From the NCBI RefSeq assembly GCF_019320115.1, contig NC_089598.1:27447491-27511490 (forward strand): DNA of 64,000 nucleotides. The letters are read 5' to 3'. This DNA comes from Miscanthus floridulus (lineage: Eukaryota > Streptophyta > Magnoliopsida > Poales > Poaceae). The position numbers were made by a program, and so were the translations under genes. Positions 33,700 through 44,100 of the stretch are shown here, piece by piece (the stretch's first letter is position 1; every line of letters begins with the position of its first letter). The notes under the pieces were generated by a model. That model had not been told where the DNA came from. It was given only the letters and a program-made list of their open reading frames with translations, and did no database searches.

Positions 33700-35169
33700 G
33701 GAAAGATAGGGCGAAACTTGTCCATATTATTCAAAGAAATCTAAGAAGAAAAGAAAGACAGGACAAAGCCTGCTCACATATTAAAAATTCAGAGACAAAG
33801 TATATTACAAGGACATCAAAAGAAGGTTGACTTTTCACATCTGTTCAAGAAGACGGAAGAGAAGGAGGAAGTACATTCATTTAATCAAAAATTTGGTCTG
33901 ATAGACCACTAAGCTATACTTTGGCCTCCCCCCAGTGTCTTGAAAACTCAGCCATTACAGAAGCTTCAGTAATCCGCTCAAAAGGAGCATCAGGGGCAAC
34001 AACCCGGACATAAGAAACCACATTGTTGATGCACCGGTAAAAGCCACCCTTCACAAAATCATAAAACTGGGAAAAAGCACCGGTAATCCCTGCTCGGCAA
34101 AGACCTTAAGGAACAGTACATACCCAGAACAACCACAGTACAAGATAAAGCATATCCAAGAGAATATTCCACAGCAGCAATACAACCCATGAAGACACAT
34201 TGAATTCTCCAACAACCAGAATGACAGCAGCAATAAGCAGCCGAACAAACAACTCGGAGACATGTGAAGGATCACATACAAAATTACAGTGTCAAAGGAT
34301 TACAGTTGAAAAAGAACTCGAACGGAGAAAAATTATAAATCTCATTGATCGAAGACAAATACAAAGGTTACAAACGGCCAAACAGGACCGGATAAACTTA
34401 GACATAAGATAGAGACAAGATTCTTAAATATTGCAACAAGGAACCTAGTGGCGGCAGCAGCAGCGGCAGCTCGGACGCAGAAGAACAGATAGAGCAGCAT
34501 GATCATTACCAACCAAGCATAAGCCCCGGGACTGCTCAACCTCACACACCAGCATATCTACGAATGAAGAAAGAATTGATAAAGAATTTTCCTACTCAAG
34601 GCAGAACCACAACCAACAAAGAAGGTATTTATAGCAAACCAGAGGTAAACAAGGCTAAAGATCACAAGAAAGAGAGAGGAAAAGAACAAAAGAGCAAAGC
34701 AACAAAGGCGAATAGTGCCCAAAAACAAGATTCCTGACAAAAAGTAAAAGAAGACGCTCACTCATGGCTATACAAAACCCATCCGTGACCAGCAAAAGAC
34801 AAAGACCAAAGGAGTACAAATCAAGACCCTTCTTCCGGCTTCCTTTCAACAAAAAAGAACCCGGAGAAGGCTCGGGGGCTGCAAGTACCTACCACAGAAA
34901 AACATATTTTCAAATTTTTTGACCCTCCAGCTTTTTTGTACAAAAAAAAAAACAAGAGGCTCGGGGGCTACACTCAATGAGTGTAATTTTTGCAAAATTG
35001 CACTCGCTGCACTCAAAGGAAAAAGAACCCAGAGGACATCAAGCAAAAGTGCACATCAGCCAAAAGAAGAATCAAAGAAGACCATCTCAAGATTTCACTT
35101 CAAGAAGGACCCGGATCAAGACTACAACAACTCGGCCCTTGAAGCTCAATCATGAAATGCTCGGGGGCT
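33700..35169 (+). other. Gypsy 3' non-coding region and polypurine tract
   Basis: A-rich plus strand without a coherent gene. Phrases like GCTCGGGGGCT recur (about 34,871, 34,961, 35,159), the last one directly before the 3' LTR and acting as polypurine tract. Minus-strand frames here are hydrophobic only because the complement of A-rich DNA encodes Phe/Leu. Confidence 0.6.
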
Positions 35170-35465
35170 TGTCGATGGGGAACCCTACGGGCCCCCCATA
35201 GACCATACTGTAGGGAGGTAGGCCTTGGTAACAAGGCCTACAACCCAATCGCCAAGGAGAACGCATACCTGATACTCAAAGCAATACAACGCAAACAGGC
35301 TAACGCCAAAACAGGACGTAAGGTTATTACTCGACCAAGTCGAGGGCCCAAACCAGTATAAATCGTGAGTCTCTTTGCGTAACCGCCGAATTTCGCTATT
35401 CGCCGAAGCCCGAACAACTGTCCCGGGTACCCCCGTGGTAGGCTATCGGTGGTAAAACATAGACA
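35170..35465 (+). repeat. Gypsy 3' LTR
   Basis: Same length as the 5' LTR. Starts TGTCGATG and ends CATAGACA, where the consensus is probably CATCGACA. TATAAA at 35,357-35,362. About 11 single-base differences from the other LTR by hand count, mostly transitions. Confidence 0.9.
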
Positions 35466-36150
35466 GATTTTTTGCAGCATGCTGATACCCTGCTTGAATG
35501 TTGCAGTAGTGCTTCTCTTCTTGAATGTTGAATCTTACAATTTCAATGGTGACGTGAAGTTGCAGCCTCCAAGAGCGACCAAGGATAAGAAGTACCATCG
35601 GTGACTACTGTACACCGGCCACATAGGTGACGATTGTTATAGGGCATATCTTTTGTATTTTCTTGGACAAAGATTAAGGTCTGGCATCGGCAACTTCTCT
35701 AATGTGATCGAAGTCTATTAGTGTCCAGATTGCTATCTGATGGATGCACAAATCATTTGACATTGTATAGTAAACTGAGAACTAGCTATTTAGGAAAAAC
35801 CTTAAAGAGTTCATGACAATTCTGATAGTTCTGTTGGTCTATTTATCCTTTCTATCTTTACCACATCGATTCTTCTTTCTCTAAAACATAATTGATTACT
35901 CGTAAACTCATGGTTAACGCATTAAGTTTTGGATTGTTATAGGTATGGGCAAGGTTGTCGCTCGGCCCTCACCGAATCGGTGAGCCTACGACGCCGCGCA
36001 CTCCATGACGATGTTAATTTCAAGAATTTTGCTTTTTGGATTAAATGTCACTTTAACATTTTCACAGTATTGTTATTTTATCGTGCGATCCTTGTGTTTT
36101 TAGTACAAAAGTTTTACTGTCTCGTAACAACGCACGGGCACGCTGCCTAG
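35466..36150 (+). mobile_element. 3' part of a probable Helitron
   Basis: Sequence resuming after the gypsy target duplication ends CGTAACAACGCACGGGCACGCTGCCTAG at 36,150, followed by T. CTAG plus the preceding AACRCACGGGCA wording matches the end of the Helitron at 5,454. Upstream parts probably include 25,201-25,724 and possibly the transposase and lipoxygenase fragments, but no 5' TC end was found. No Rep/helicase is seen. Confidence 0.4.
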
Positions 36151-36314
36151 TGAAAAAAGTACATTGTCGCTAACTAAAGTGGATTAGATATTGATAAGCT
36201 CACGAAAGTCATTTTATTCCTCAATATAAAAAGTGGATAATAATAAAGAAAAGGAGAAGATGAAGAAGAGAAGACACGTATTGCCTCTCTGACTAACTGA
36301 CCGCCTACTATGAG

Positions 36315-37150
36315 AGCATCTCCAGCAGAGCCCCTACTTGAGCCCCCATAGCTAAATATGGGGGCTCAGGTTAAAAATCCAACTCCAGCAGAGTCCCTAC
36401 TACGGACCCTAAATTTGTGTGGGCACCCAAATCCTCTCACCAGACCCCATTTTGGTTGGGCCAACAACCCGGCCCCCATCCGTGCGGGCGCTGCAACTCT
36501 CCCTCCGGTGGCTTCCTCCGACGAGCGTCACGGTGTCCCAGTGCGGCAGCGAGCACCGGCGGCGCGGCTCCCTCTCCTCCCTCGCGCGGAAGCGAGATCG
36601 AGCACCGGCGGCGCGGCTCCTCTCCCTCCGGTGGCTTCCTCTGACGAGCTCCGCGCGACCAGATCCACGGAAGGCAGGGCCAGAGGGCTCGGCTCCTCCC
36701 CTTCGCGCCGTGCCCCTTCTCCTCCACCCGGGCATGCACAAGCTCGAGCGCTCGCCCCCTGCCATGGCGTCCGCGACCTTTCCTCCCCGGCGTCGGCCCC
36801 TTCTCCTCCGCCGCCGTTGTGTGCGCGCGGGCCCGCTGCTCCCCTCTGCTCCGCCGTGCGGGCTCGGTACCCTCTGCTTGGCCGCGCGAGCTCGGCCCTC
36901 GCAGCCCTGCCGGCACAGGCGAGCGCTCGTTCTGCACGCGTCATGGTATGTGGGGTGGATTTCAGGGGAAGAAGATAGATTTGACCCAATGACAAGTGGG
37001 CCCCTTATGTCATTGTCTACTAATATGGATTTGGGTGCATTTGTTTTGGTGCTACTGCTAGAGTGGAAACATAAATTTAAACCAATAAAAATAAGAATAG
37101 ACACCCAAATATAAAATGGGGGCTCTAGTTTGGGGGCTACTGGAGTTGCT
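36315..37150. mobile_element. GC-rich element with inverted ends, possible gene-fragment carrier
   Basis: The left end AGCATCTCCAGCAGAGCCCC and the reverse complement of the right end (AGCAACTCCAGTAGCCCCC) are imperfect inverted repeats, continued by GAGCCCCCAT on both sides. GAG flanks it at 36,312-36,314 and 37,151-37,153. The interior (36,480-36,930) is very GC-rich, with an internal duplication (CTCTCCCTCCGGTGGCTTCC twice, about 120 bases apart). Open frames on both strands there follow from composition. The family is uncertain (3-bp duplication suggests CACTA or other). Confidence 0.5.
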
Positions 37151-37307
37151 GAGTAGGTTGTGCACCGACTGCGTAGCTCACGGGCCCAGGTCGCAAGCAT
37201 CACCGCGAGTCCATGACGAAGCTGCGCCCACGCATCCCCACCGCGCCACCAACCCCTTGCACTCCAAGCCTCAGCAGCCAGACCAAACCAAACGCCGGCG
37301 CCCCCTA

Positions 37308-37484
37308 TATACTCCTGACCCCTCCCCACCACAAGCCCACGCCATTAAATCTGCATCTCCCACCTCACACCGCCGGCGTTCTTAAACCGTAAAACACCGT
37401 CGCTGTTCCCGATCCTCGAAGCGCCAGGCGCCCCTCGCTCCTCCCCTCCAAATCCTCGTCCTCCTCGACCGAAAACCCTACTAT
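37308..37484 (+). promoter_or_regulatory. Core promoter and 5' leader of the host gene
   Basis: CCTATATACTCC near 37,308-37,316 is a TATA box, followed after about 30 bases by a C-rich leader without an upstream ATG before 37,485. The upstream transposon-like element ends only about 160 bases before the TATA box. Confidence 0.55.
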
Positions 37485-38072
37485 ATGGGGAACTCAATTT
37501 CCGCCGCCGCCGTCCCGGCCCTATGCGCCGCGATGAGCGCCGTCGAGCTCGCCAACTTGCTGGACCCGCTGCCGGGTGCGAGCACCACGGTAGCCGCTCA
37601 AGCCCCGCCACTCCACAGCGGGGTCCGGGACCTGCTGCTCCTGGCTTCGGCGGCGGGGTTTTCCGTCTCTGTGACCTTCATTTACCGCCACGTCCTTCAC
37701 CAAGATGCCGGCAACCGGCGCCTGCCGGAGATCGTGTCCTTCATGTCATGCGTGTGCGCTGGTGTTCTCCAGTTCTTCCTGTTCGTGCGGGCTCCAGGTG
37801 GCGCGGACGTGGATCAAGGCGAGCAAGCCCGCGCGCTTGGTCTGGCTGCTCTCCGTATCTTGCCCGCTGCGGCCACGGTGACCTTCTTTCTGGGCACCAT
37901 GCTGATTGTCGCCGCGCACATCCGCGCAGGCGGCGAAGGTGGCGGCGGCGCCGTCGCAGTCGCCGGAGAGGAGCCGATCCAGGCTCCCCTGCGGCTCCTC
38001 AGCAGGATGGTTTTGGCCGCTGCGGCAGGATTGGTCTGCCTGATGGCCATAGCCGTCTACGGCGCCTACTAG
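37485..38072 (+). CDS. Four-helix membrane protein of unknown function
   Basis: Single-exon 195-residue frame, the only convincingly intact host gene here. It starts MGNSIS, which fits an N-myristoylation pattern (G2, S6). Hydrophobic segments lie at about residues 49-69, 82-102, 120-145 and 171-192, so four membrane helices are likely. A Gly-rich loop lies at 149-160. Basic residues cluster around 69-80 (YRHVLHQ, GNRRL). GC content is very high, as in many grass genes. The start is chosen as the first ATG after the TATA box and because the 5.7-kb paralogue aligns from this point; M17 is an alternative. I do not recognise a named family. The paralogue shows the same size, helices and stop position. 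GTAAGT overlaps the stop codon. Confidence 0.75.
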   Translation: MGNSISAAAVPALCAAMSAVELANLLDPLPGASTTVAAQAPPLHSGVRDLLLLASAAGFSVSVTFIYRHVLHQDAGNRRLPEIVSFMSCVCAGVLQFFLFVRAPGGADVDQGEQARALGLAALRILPAAATVTFFLGTMLIVAAHIRAGGEGGGGAVAVAGEEPIQAPLRLLSRMVLAAAAGLVCLMAIAVYGAY

Positions 38073-38971
38073 TAAGTTTTCCTTCCCCAACCATGCCCCC
38101 GTCGGCTTCCTCCTTCACCACCGTGCGCTGTGAGACCACTCGGACAGGTGCTCTCCTGATCTCCTCGACCATGGAGAGCTGAGAGTCCCATTCCTCGATG
38201 TGTAGTGTGCACGTGTGTAAGCCGACGAGATGCGGCGCCATGTTGCCATCTCCCATCGAGATTCGTACTCCTTCAGCAGCAGCAGACACTCCGTTCTCGC
38301 CTCTGTCTATCAGATGCTGGCGTGGCAATTGGCATGCAGCATCTTGATCGGAAACTTGGACTAGGAATTATTCCTTGTTCTGGAGGCCGGGAGCCCAGTC
38401 CATCGATCTTGTTAAGCGCCGCTTGCTTGCTGGCATTGATCATTCACTGCCGTATGCTATTCCACTGCTCCAATCATATATCTTTTCGTTTCCCCTAGAA
38501 TTTCCATTTGCTCGCGTGTGCTGATTCTGCTAGATAGATAGTGATTAACCCAATCACAAGTGCTCTTTAGTATTACATCTTACTTATAAGATCATCTTTA
38601 CACAGTTAATTATTTCACCTTTGCAATTCTCAGCTAATGGCGTTGATGAAATAATCTGGAAGAAGTGCTGGGTGGCTACCGTCAAGATTGTGGGAATATC
38701 CTGGCATTGCCATCTTAAAGAAGATTTTCACTACACTTTGAAATAATGAATATTTGTAATAATTCAGATGATTGTTGTACTGAATACGGTTGTGCTGGTT
38801 ATCTTATCTGTGATTGTCGAGTCAGGGGTGATACTTCGAACTTGTGTGTGGCTATTATTAATGATTGAAACATGTCTGTGCTTCTGCCACCATTTATTAC
38901 TATCAAATAAGGGAATGTGTGTGGTGGATAATATGTTGCAATACTCTTCTGTCCAGTGCATGTACCAGATC
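38073..38971 (+). other. Probable 3' untranslated and downstream region
   Basis: No coding family. A short frame at 38,205-38,498 has no support. Towards 38,700-38,970 the sequence is AT-rich and 3'-UTR-like. The CACTA element inserted at 38,975, about 900 bases after the stop codon, so part of the old 3' flank may lie beyond 51,546. Confidence 0.4.
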
Positions 38972-39049
38972 ATTCACTACTAGAGAACAGACTTTAGAAC
39001 GATATTCTAATTTGGTATTAGCCTCGGCATTTTTTGCCCCCGAGACTAA

Positions 39050-39300
39050 AGGACCCTTTAGTCCCGGTTGGTAATACCAACCGGGACTAAAGGTCCCTAC
39101 TCAACGGTCGTCCGCGGGGCAGGGATTTTTAGTCCCGGCTGGTATTACCAACCGGGACTAAAAGTTTACCTTTAGTCCCGGTTAGTAATACCAGCCGGGA
39201 CTAAATCTTTTAGTCTCGGTTTGGGTGATGCCCCGGGAATAAAGATTAATCTTTAGTCCTGGTTTGGTTCCCTAACCGGGACTAATTATCCCGGCCTATA
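39050..39300 (+). repeat. Left subterminal palindromes and CACTA promoter
   Basis: At least three hairpin-like units of the form TTTAGTCCCGGTTGGTAATACCAACCGGGACTAAA, reduced in parts. They end at CCCGGCCTATAATCC (about 39,288-39,302), which has a TATA-like core. In En/Spm, tnpA-type proteins bind short subterminal repeats of this kind. Confidence 0.8.
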
Positions 39301-39667
39301 ATCCAGCTCATTTCTTTCTCCCCGAGCCTGAGCCATTCCATTCAAACTCACTGCCTCTGTTCTTCAGCTTGCTGTTTTTCTTGCTCTCTCCCCCTCCATT
39401 GGTGTTGCTCTTCGATTTTGGAGGTAACAAACTTAATCCTCTTATGTTTTATCAGTAGCTTGTCTCGTTTTGCGATGTAGATGCATGTGTAACTTTATAT
39501 GTTGGACTTTATTATGATTTTATATGTCATTTTTAGCTCAAAATCACATGATGATTTGCATATATGTTTGGATAAACAAAAGTTAAATTAGTTCATCAAA
39601 ATCACGCCTCGCTCGTTCTCGCTGGAGCACGCGCCGTCCTCGTCCCCGGCGGCTTACGTGATCTTAG

Positions 39668-39960
39668 AATTAATTTTTTCATAAAATAAAAAACTTAGAA
39701 AATAGTTAGAAAATTGTAGAAAATTCGTACTAGTTGAACTTGCGGACCGTGTTCAGCTCGGCCAACATGTTCTCTGCCGAGCGGTAACGGACGTCAAGTA
39801 GGAGCTTTGATTCTACGAGGGAGAGCGGCAATGGTCGTGGAAGACCGTGTTCCCTTTCTCGTAGAATCGGAGCTCTTCCTTGGCCAAGTACGGTGCCGTC
39901 CGGTGGAGAAATACTGGCCGAGATGATCACGTAAGCAAGGTCAACTAGTACGGATGGTTA
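39668..39960. repeat. Fold-back module, copy 1
   Basis: Outer arms CGTACTAGTTGAACTTG and the reverse complement of CAAGGTCAACTAGTACG pair. Inner arms GATTCTACGAG and CTCGTAGAATC pair around GTGGAAGACC. The whole is an imperfect palindrome of about 240 bases. The minus strand holds a 66-codon frame (39,730-39,930) starting MIISASISPPDGTVLGQGR. Copy 2 lies about 483 bases downstream. Confidence 0.8.
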
Positions 39961-40141
39961 TTTATTGAAACATGTTTTTGAGCTATAATTTGATGGATAT
40001 TTGATAACTTCAGACCTACAAATATCATCTACAAATGTTACTATCCTCGGCAACCTAAACGCCCGCGAGCTCGCCGATATCGAGCAGGTAACTTAGAATT
40101 ATTTTTTCCATGAAATGAAATACTTAGAAATCATGCCTTTT

Positions 40142-40443
40142 ATTTTTTAGAATTAATTTTTCCATGAAATGAAAAACTTAGAAAATAGTTAGAAAATTGT
40201 AGAAAATCCGTACTAGTTGAACTTGCGGACCGTGTTCAGCTCGGCGATCATGTTCTCTGCCGAGCGGTAACGGACGTCAAGGAGGAGCTTTGATTCTACG
40301 AGGGAGAGCGGCAACGGTCGTGGAAGACCGTGTTGCCTTCCTCGTAGAATCAGAGCTCTTCCTTGGCCAAGTACGGTGCCGTCCGGTGGAGAAATGCTCG
40401 CCGAGATGATCACGTAAGCAAGGTCAACTAGTACGGATGGTTA
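40142..40443. repeat. Fold-back module, copy 2
   Basis: Near-identical direct repeat of 39,668-39,960. The minus-strand frame (40,213-40,413) differs from copy 1 at only about four of 66 residues (P/L, E/G, E/Q and L/I changes). The same nested palindrome arms are present. Confidence 0.8.
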
Positions 40444-40543
40444 TTTATTGAAACATGTGAAATCCGTACTAGTTTTGTTTAAATATATCATTTTAGAAAA
40501 TGTGAAATTTACACTAGTTTGCAAAAATAAGTATAGAAAGTAG

Positions 40544-41064
40544 ATGACAACTGGTACCGGATCCTCGGCCTCTCGTTCAGTTGCGAAACGACTGAGGCCA
40601 GAACTCCCTCTCATTATCTGCGGCAAGTGTAAGCAAAAGATTGTGATGCAGTACCGAGTCAAGAGACAGGGACCCAACAAGGGTCGTGTTTTCTACAAGT
40701 GCTCGGATCGCGATGTGAGTTTCTTACGCATTTTATTATTATGGCTAATTGACATGCTTTTCTTGAATATTTTTGACTAAATATTTTTTGACTTTAATTT
40801 CAGTGGGAGGGCAATGGATGCGATAGTTGGTACTGGGAGAAAGATTATGCTACATACGTGCAGAATTTGGGTGCGCTTGAGGTAGCGGCTGCTGATGATG
40901 AGGCAGTGAGCCAGCAGGAGAAGCTTATTGATATTCAACAGAAGAATGATTTGTCTGTTTTAGTTGCGTACGATCACGAAATAATTATGTTACTGAAGTG
41001 CATTGTAGTTTTAGTTTGTTTAGTGATAGTTGGGATTGCTTACGTTGTAGCCAGGCTTAGTTAA
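40544..41064 (+). CDS. Small GRF zinc-finger protein with C-terminal membrane helix
   Basis: Two exons: 40,544-40,714 (57 codons) and 40,804-41,064, joined across an 89-base intron with GTGAGT donor and TTTCAG acceptor, phase 0, giving 143 residues. The N-terminus is Ser/Arg-rich. Residues of about 25-68 form a GRF-type zinc finger: LIICGKCKQKIVMQYRV, GRVFYKCSDRD and, after the splice, WEGNGCDSWYWEKDY, with four cysteines in CxxC...C...C order. A short helical, probably coiled segment follows (SQQEKLIDIQQKNDLS), then a hydrophobic helix (LLKCIVVLVCLVIVGIAYVV) and the end ARLS. GRF fingers elsewhere bind single-stranded nucleic acid. Unlike its neighbours it has no disabling mutation. Whether it aids transposition is unknown. 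Confidence 0.7.
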
Positions 41065-41153
41065 TTAATCAACCATGTGTGTGTCATCTATGTTGTGTAA
41101 TAAAATACTTAATTATGTTCAAGGTTTTCATAATTTGTCGTGTAATGCAGATT

Positions 41154-44100
41154 ATGTCACACCATTGGATGTACAATGCCGATCGCCGCTCCCAAGACTT
41201 TATTGAGGGCGTGCACTATTTCTTAAGTGTGGCCGAGGCAAATAAGCGGGATGGTTTCATGTGCTGTCCATGTGCCATATGTAGGAATATTCAAGCTCAA
41301 TGAGTCTTCATTCACATTTGCTTAAGTCAGATTTCATGTCAAACTATATATGTTGGACTAAGCATGGAGAAAGCGGGGTCATGATGGAAGAAGGTGAAGG
41401 AGAAGATTTAGACATTGATGACATTATTGCTCAGTATGGTGCCTTTGATGATACTACATTGGGGAGAGATGAAGAAGAGGTAGCGGCAGAAGATGATCTC
41501 GGTGATGCTCTTGGCGATGCCATTCATGATGCACAACAAGAATGCGAAAGTGAAAAAGAGAAAGTTAAGTTCGAGCGCATGCTTGAGGATCATAGGAAGT
41601 TGCTATACCCGACGGCCGAAGAGGGGCAAAAAAAGCTGGGTACAACACTGGAATTACTATAGTGGAAGGCAAAGAATGGTGTATCCAACAAGGCATTTAG
41701 GAATTTATTGAACCTCATAAAGAAGATGCTTCCGAAGCCAAATGAATTGCCCACCACTACGTACGAAGCAAAAAAGGTTGTCCGCCCTTTGGGATTAAAA
41801 ATCCAGAAGATACATGCATGTCCTAATGACTGCATCCTCTACCATGGCAATGAATACGAGAATTTGGATGAATGCCCGGTATGTAAAGCAGCGCGGTCTA
41901 AGATCAGACGCGATGATCCTGGTGACGTCGAGGGTGAACAACATCCTAGAAAGAAAATTCCTGCCAAGGTTATGTGGTATGCTCCTATAATACCATGCTT
42001 AAAATGTTTGTTCAGAAATAAAGACCATGCAAAGTTGTTGCGGTGGCATAAAGAAGACCGTAAGGTAGACAATATGCTGAGACACCCAGCTGATGGGTCC
42101 CAGTGGAGAGCGATAGACAGGGAATTTCCAGAGTTTGCAAATGAGACTAGAAACTTAAGGTTCGCCTTAAGTACAGATGGTATGAATCCTTTTGGGGAGC
42201 AGAGCACTAGTCATAGCACTTGGCCAGTTACTCTATGTATCTACAACCTTCCTCCATGGTTATGCATGAAGCGGAAGTTCATTATGATGCAGATCCTCAT
42301 CCAAGGTCCGAGGCAACCTAGCAACGACATTGATGTCTATCTGAAGCCATTAGTTGAAGAACTTCTAGTTTTATGGAACAAACCAGGTGTACGTGTCTGG
42401 GATGAGTACAAACAAGAACACTTTGACCTACGAGCAATGTTGTTCGTAACAATCAATGATTGGCCTGCTTTAAGTAATCTTTCAGGTCAGACAAACAAAG
42501 GATATAATGCATGCACACATTGTTTTGATGACCTTGACAGTATATATTTGAAAAGATGTTGAAAGGTCATGTACCTTGGCCATCGTCGATTCCTTCCTTT
42601 GAATCACCAAGTAAGAAAGAAAGGTAAGCATTTTAAAGGTAAGCCAGACCACCGGAAGAAGCCTCATAACCGAACCGGAGAAGATGTACTCGCAATGGTC
42701 AAGGATGTGAAAGTAGTATTTGGAAAGGGACAGGGCAGTGAATCTGTTCCCAAAGATGCTAAGGGACACGCACCCATGTGGAAGAAGAAGTCCATCTTTT
42801 GGGAGCTACCCTATTGGCAAGTCCTAGAGGTCCGCAACGCAATCGACGTGATGCACCTGAGAAAGAATCTTTGTGTGAACCTGTTAGGATTCATGGGTGT
42901 ATACGGGAAGCCAAAGGATTCACTTGAAGCATGCCAGGACTTGCAGGGCATGAAAGAACGAGACAACCTTCATCCAGAGAAGATAGATTATGGACGTCAT
43001 TACTTAAGTCCTGCTAGCTACACGCTTAGCAAAGAAGAGAGGGACAGCATGTTCGAATGTCTAAGCAGCATCAAGGTCCCATCGGGATTCTCCTCCAATA
43101 TAAAGGGTATAATAAATGTGCCAGAGAAGAAATTCCTACACTTAAAGTCCCACGACTGCCACGTGCTTATGACGCAATTGCTTCCAGTTGCTTTAAGAGG
43201 AATTCTACCTCCACATGTACGTCTAGCCACCGTGAAGCTATGTGCATTCCTCAATGCAATTTCTCAGAAGGCAATCAATCTAGTGGAACTAACTACTCTA
43301 CAGAATGATGTGGTTCAATGTCTTGTCAGCTTTGAGTTGGTGTTCCCTCCATCCTTCTTTAATATCATGACACACCTCCTAGTTCATTTGGTGAAGGAGA
43401 TTAGTATTCTTGGACCTGTGTTCTTACATAACATGTTCCCCTTCGAGAGGTTTATGGGAGTCTTGAAGAAATATGTGAAAGTTCATTCTAAGCCTGAAGG
43501 AAGCATCGCCTAGGGCTATAGAACAGAGGAGGTCATTGAGTTCTGTGTTGACTTTATTCCTGACCTTGCCCCGATTGGCGTTCCCGAATCGCGACATGAG
43601 GGGAGACTCAGTGGTAAAGGAACTTTAGGGAAGAAAACATATATTGGCATGGAAGACGATTATTTCAATAAAGCACACTACACAGTTCTTCAGAACTCAT
43701 CATTGGTGCATCCGTACATCAAGATATATAAGGAGTTCTTACGATCCAAGTTTCCAGGGAAGACTGAAGCTTGGATTAGGTGTCAGCACATGGAAAGTTT
43801 CAGTGGTTGGTTGCGAAAAGAATGTCAAGGCGATGACAATATTGATGAGCAACTGTATTTGTTGGCTAGGCAACCATCATGGCATATCCTCACGTACCAA
43901 GGGTATGAGATAAATGGGAATACATTTTACACAGTTGCCCAAGATAAAAGGAGCACCAATCAAAATAGTGGTGTTCGCATAGATGGCACAGATCCAAATG
44001 GGAATATACAAACATATTATGGCCGCATAGAAGATATATGGGAACTAGAATACGCACCTAATTTTAAAGTCCCTTTGTTCCGGTGCCAATGGGTGAAGCT

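Larger units (their letters stand above)
25725..35465 (+). mobile_element. Ty3/gypsy retrotransposon, Tat-like, complete but disabled
   Basis: Two 296-bp LTRs (25,725-26,020 and 35,170-35,465), an exact 5-base target duplication GATTT (25,720-25,724 and 35,466-35,470), a primer-binding site, gag, protease, RT, RNase H, integrase, a long 3' non-coding region and a polypurine tract. The order RT-RNase H-integrase is gypsy. The absence of a chromodomain, the RT/integrase wording and a long repeat-rich 3' region fit the Tat lineage. Coding sequence sits in two frames with at least ten stops. I count about 11 differences between LTRs, suggesting an old but not ancient insertion. Confidence 0.92.

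Noticed and set aside
32714..33744. Two overlapping frames of about 330 codons with Ser/Pro/Thr/Arg repeats
   Set aside because: Both arise from a stop-free 70-bp tandem repeat whose length is not a multiple of three. The same peptide words appear in all three frames, so they are not genes.
34051..35046. Hydrophobic minus-strand frames in the gypsy 3' region, considered as an envelope-like gene
   Set aside because: Short, separate, and rich in Phe/Leu/Cys only because the plus strand is A-rich. No signal peptide plus ectodomain layout.
36358..37332. Overlapping long frames on both strands (206, 231 and 307 codons)
   Set aside because: Extreme GC content keeps stops away on both strands. Translations are Ala/Arg/Pro/Ser-rich, without a family motif, and the minus-strand frame crosses the element boundary.
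39730..40413. Calling the paired 66-codon frames as genes
   Set aside because: Their similarity comes from DNA duplication of palindromic modules. There is no evidence of translation, so they are reported as a finding instead.
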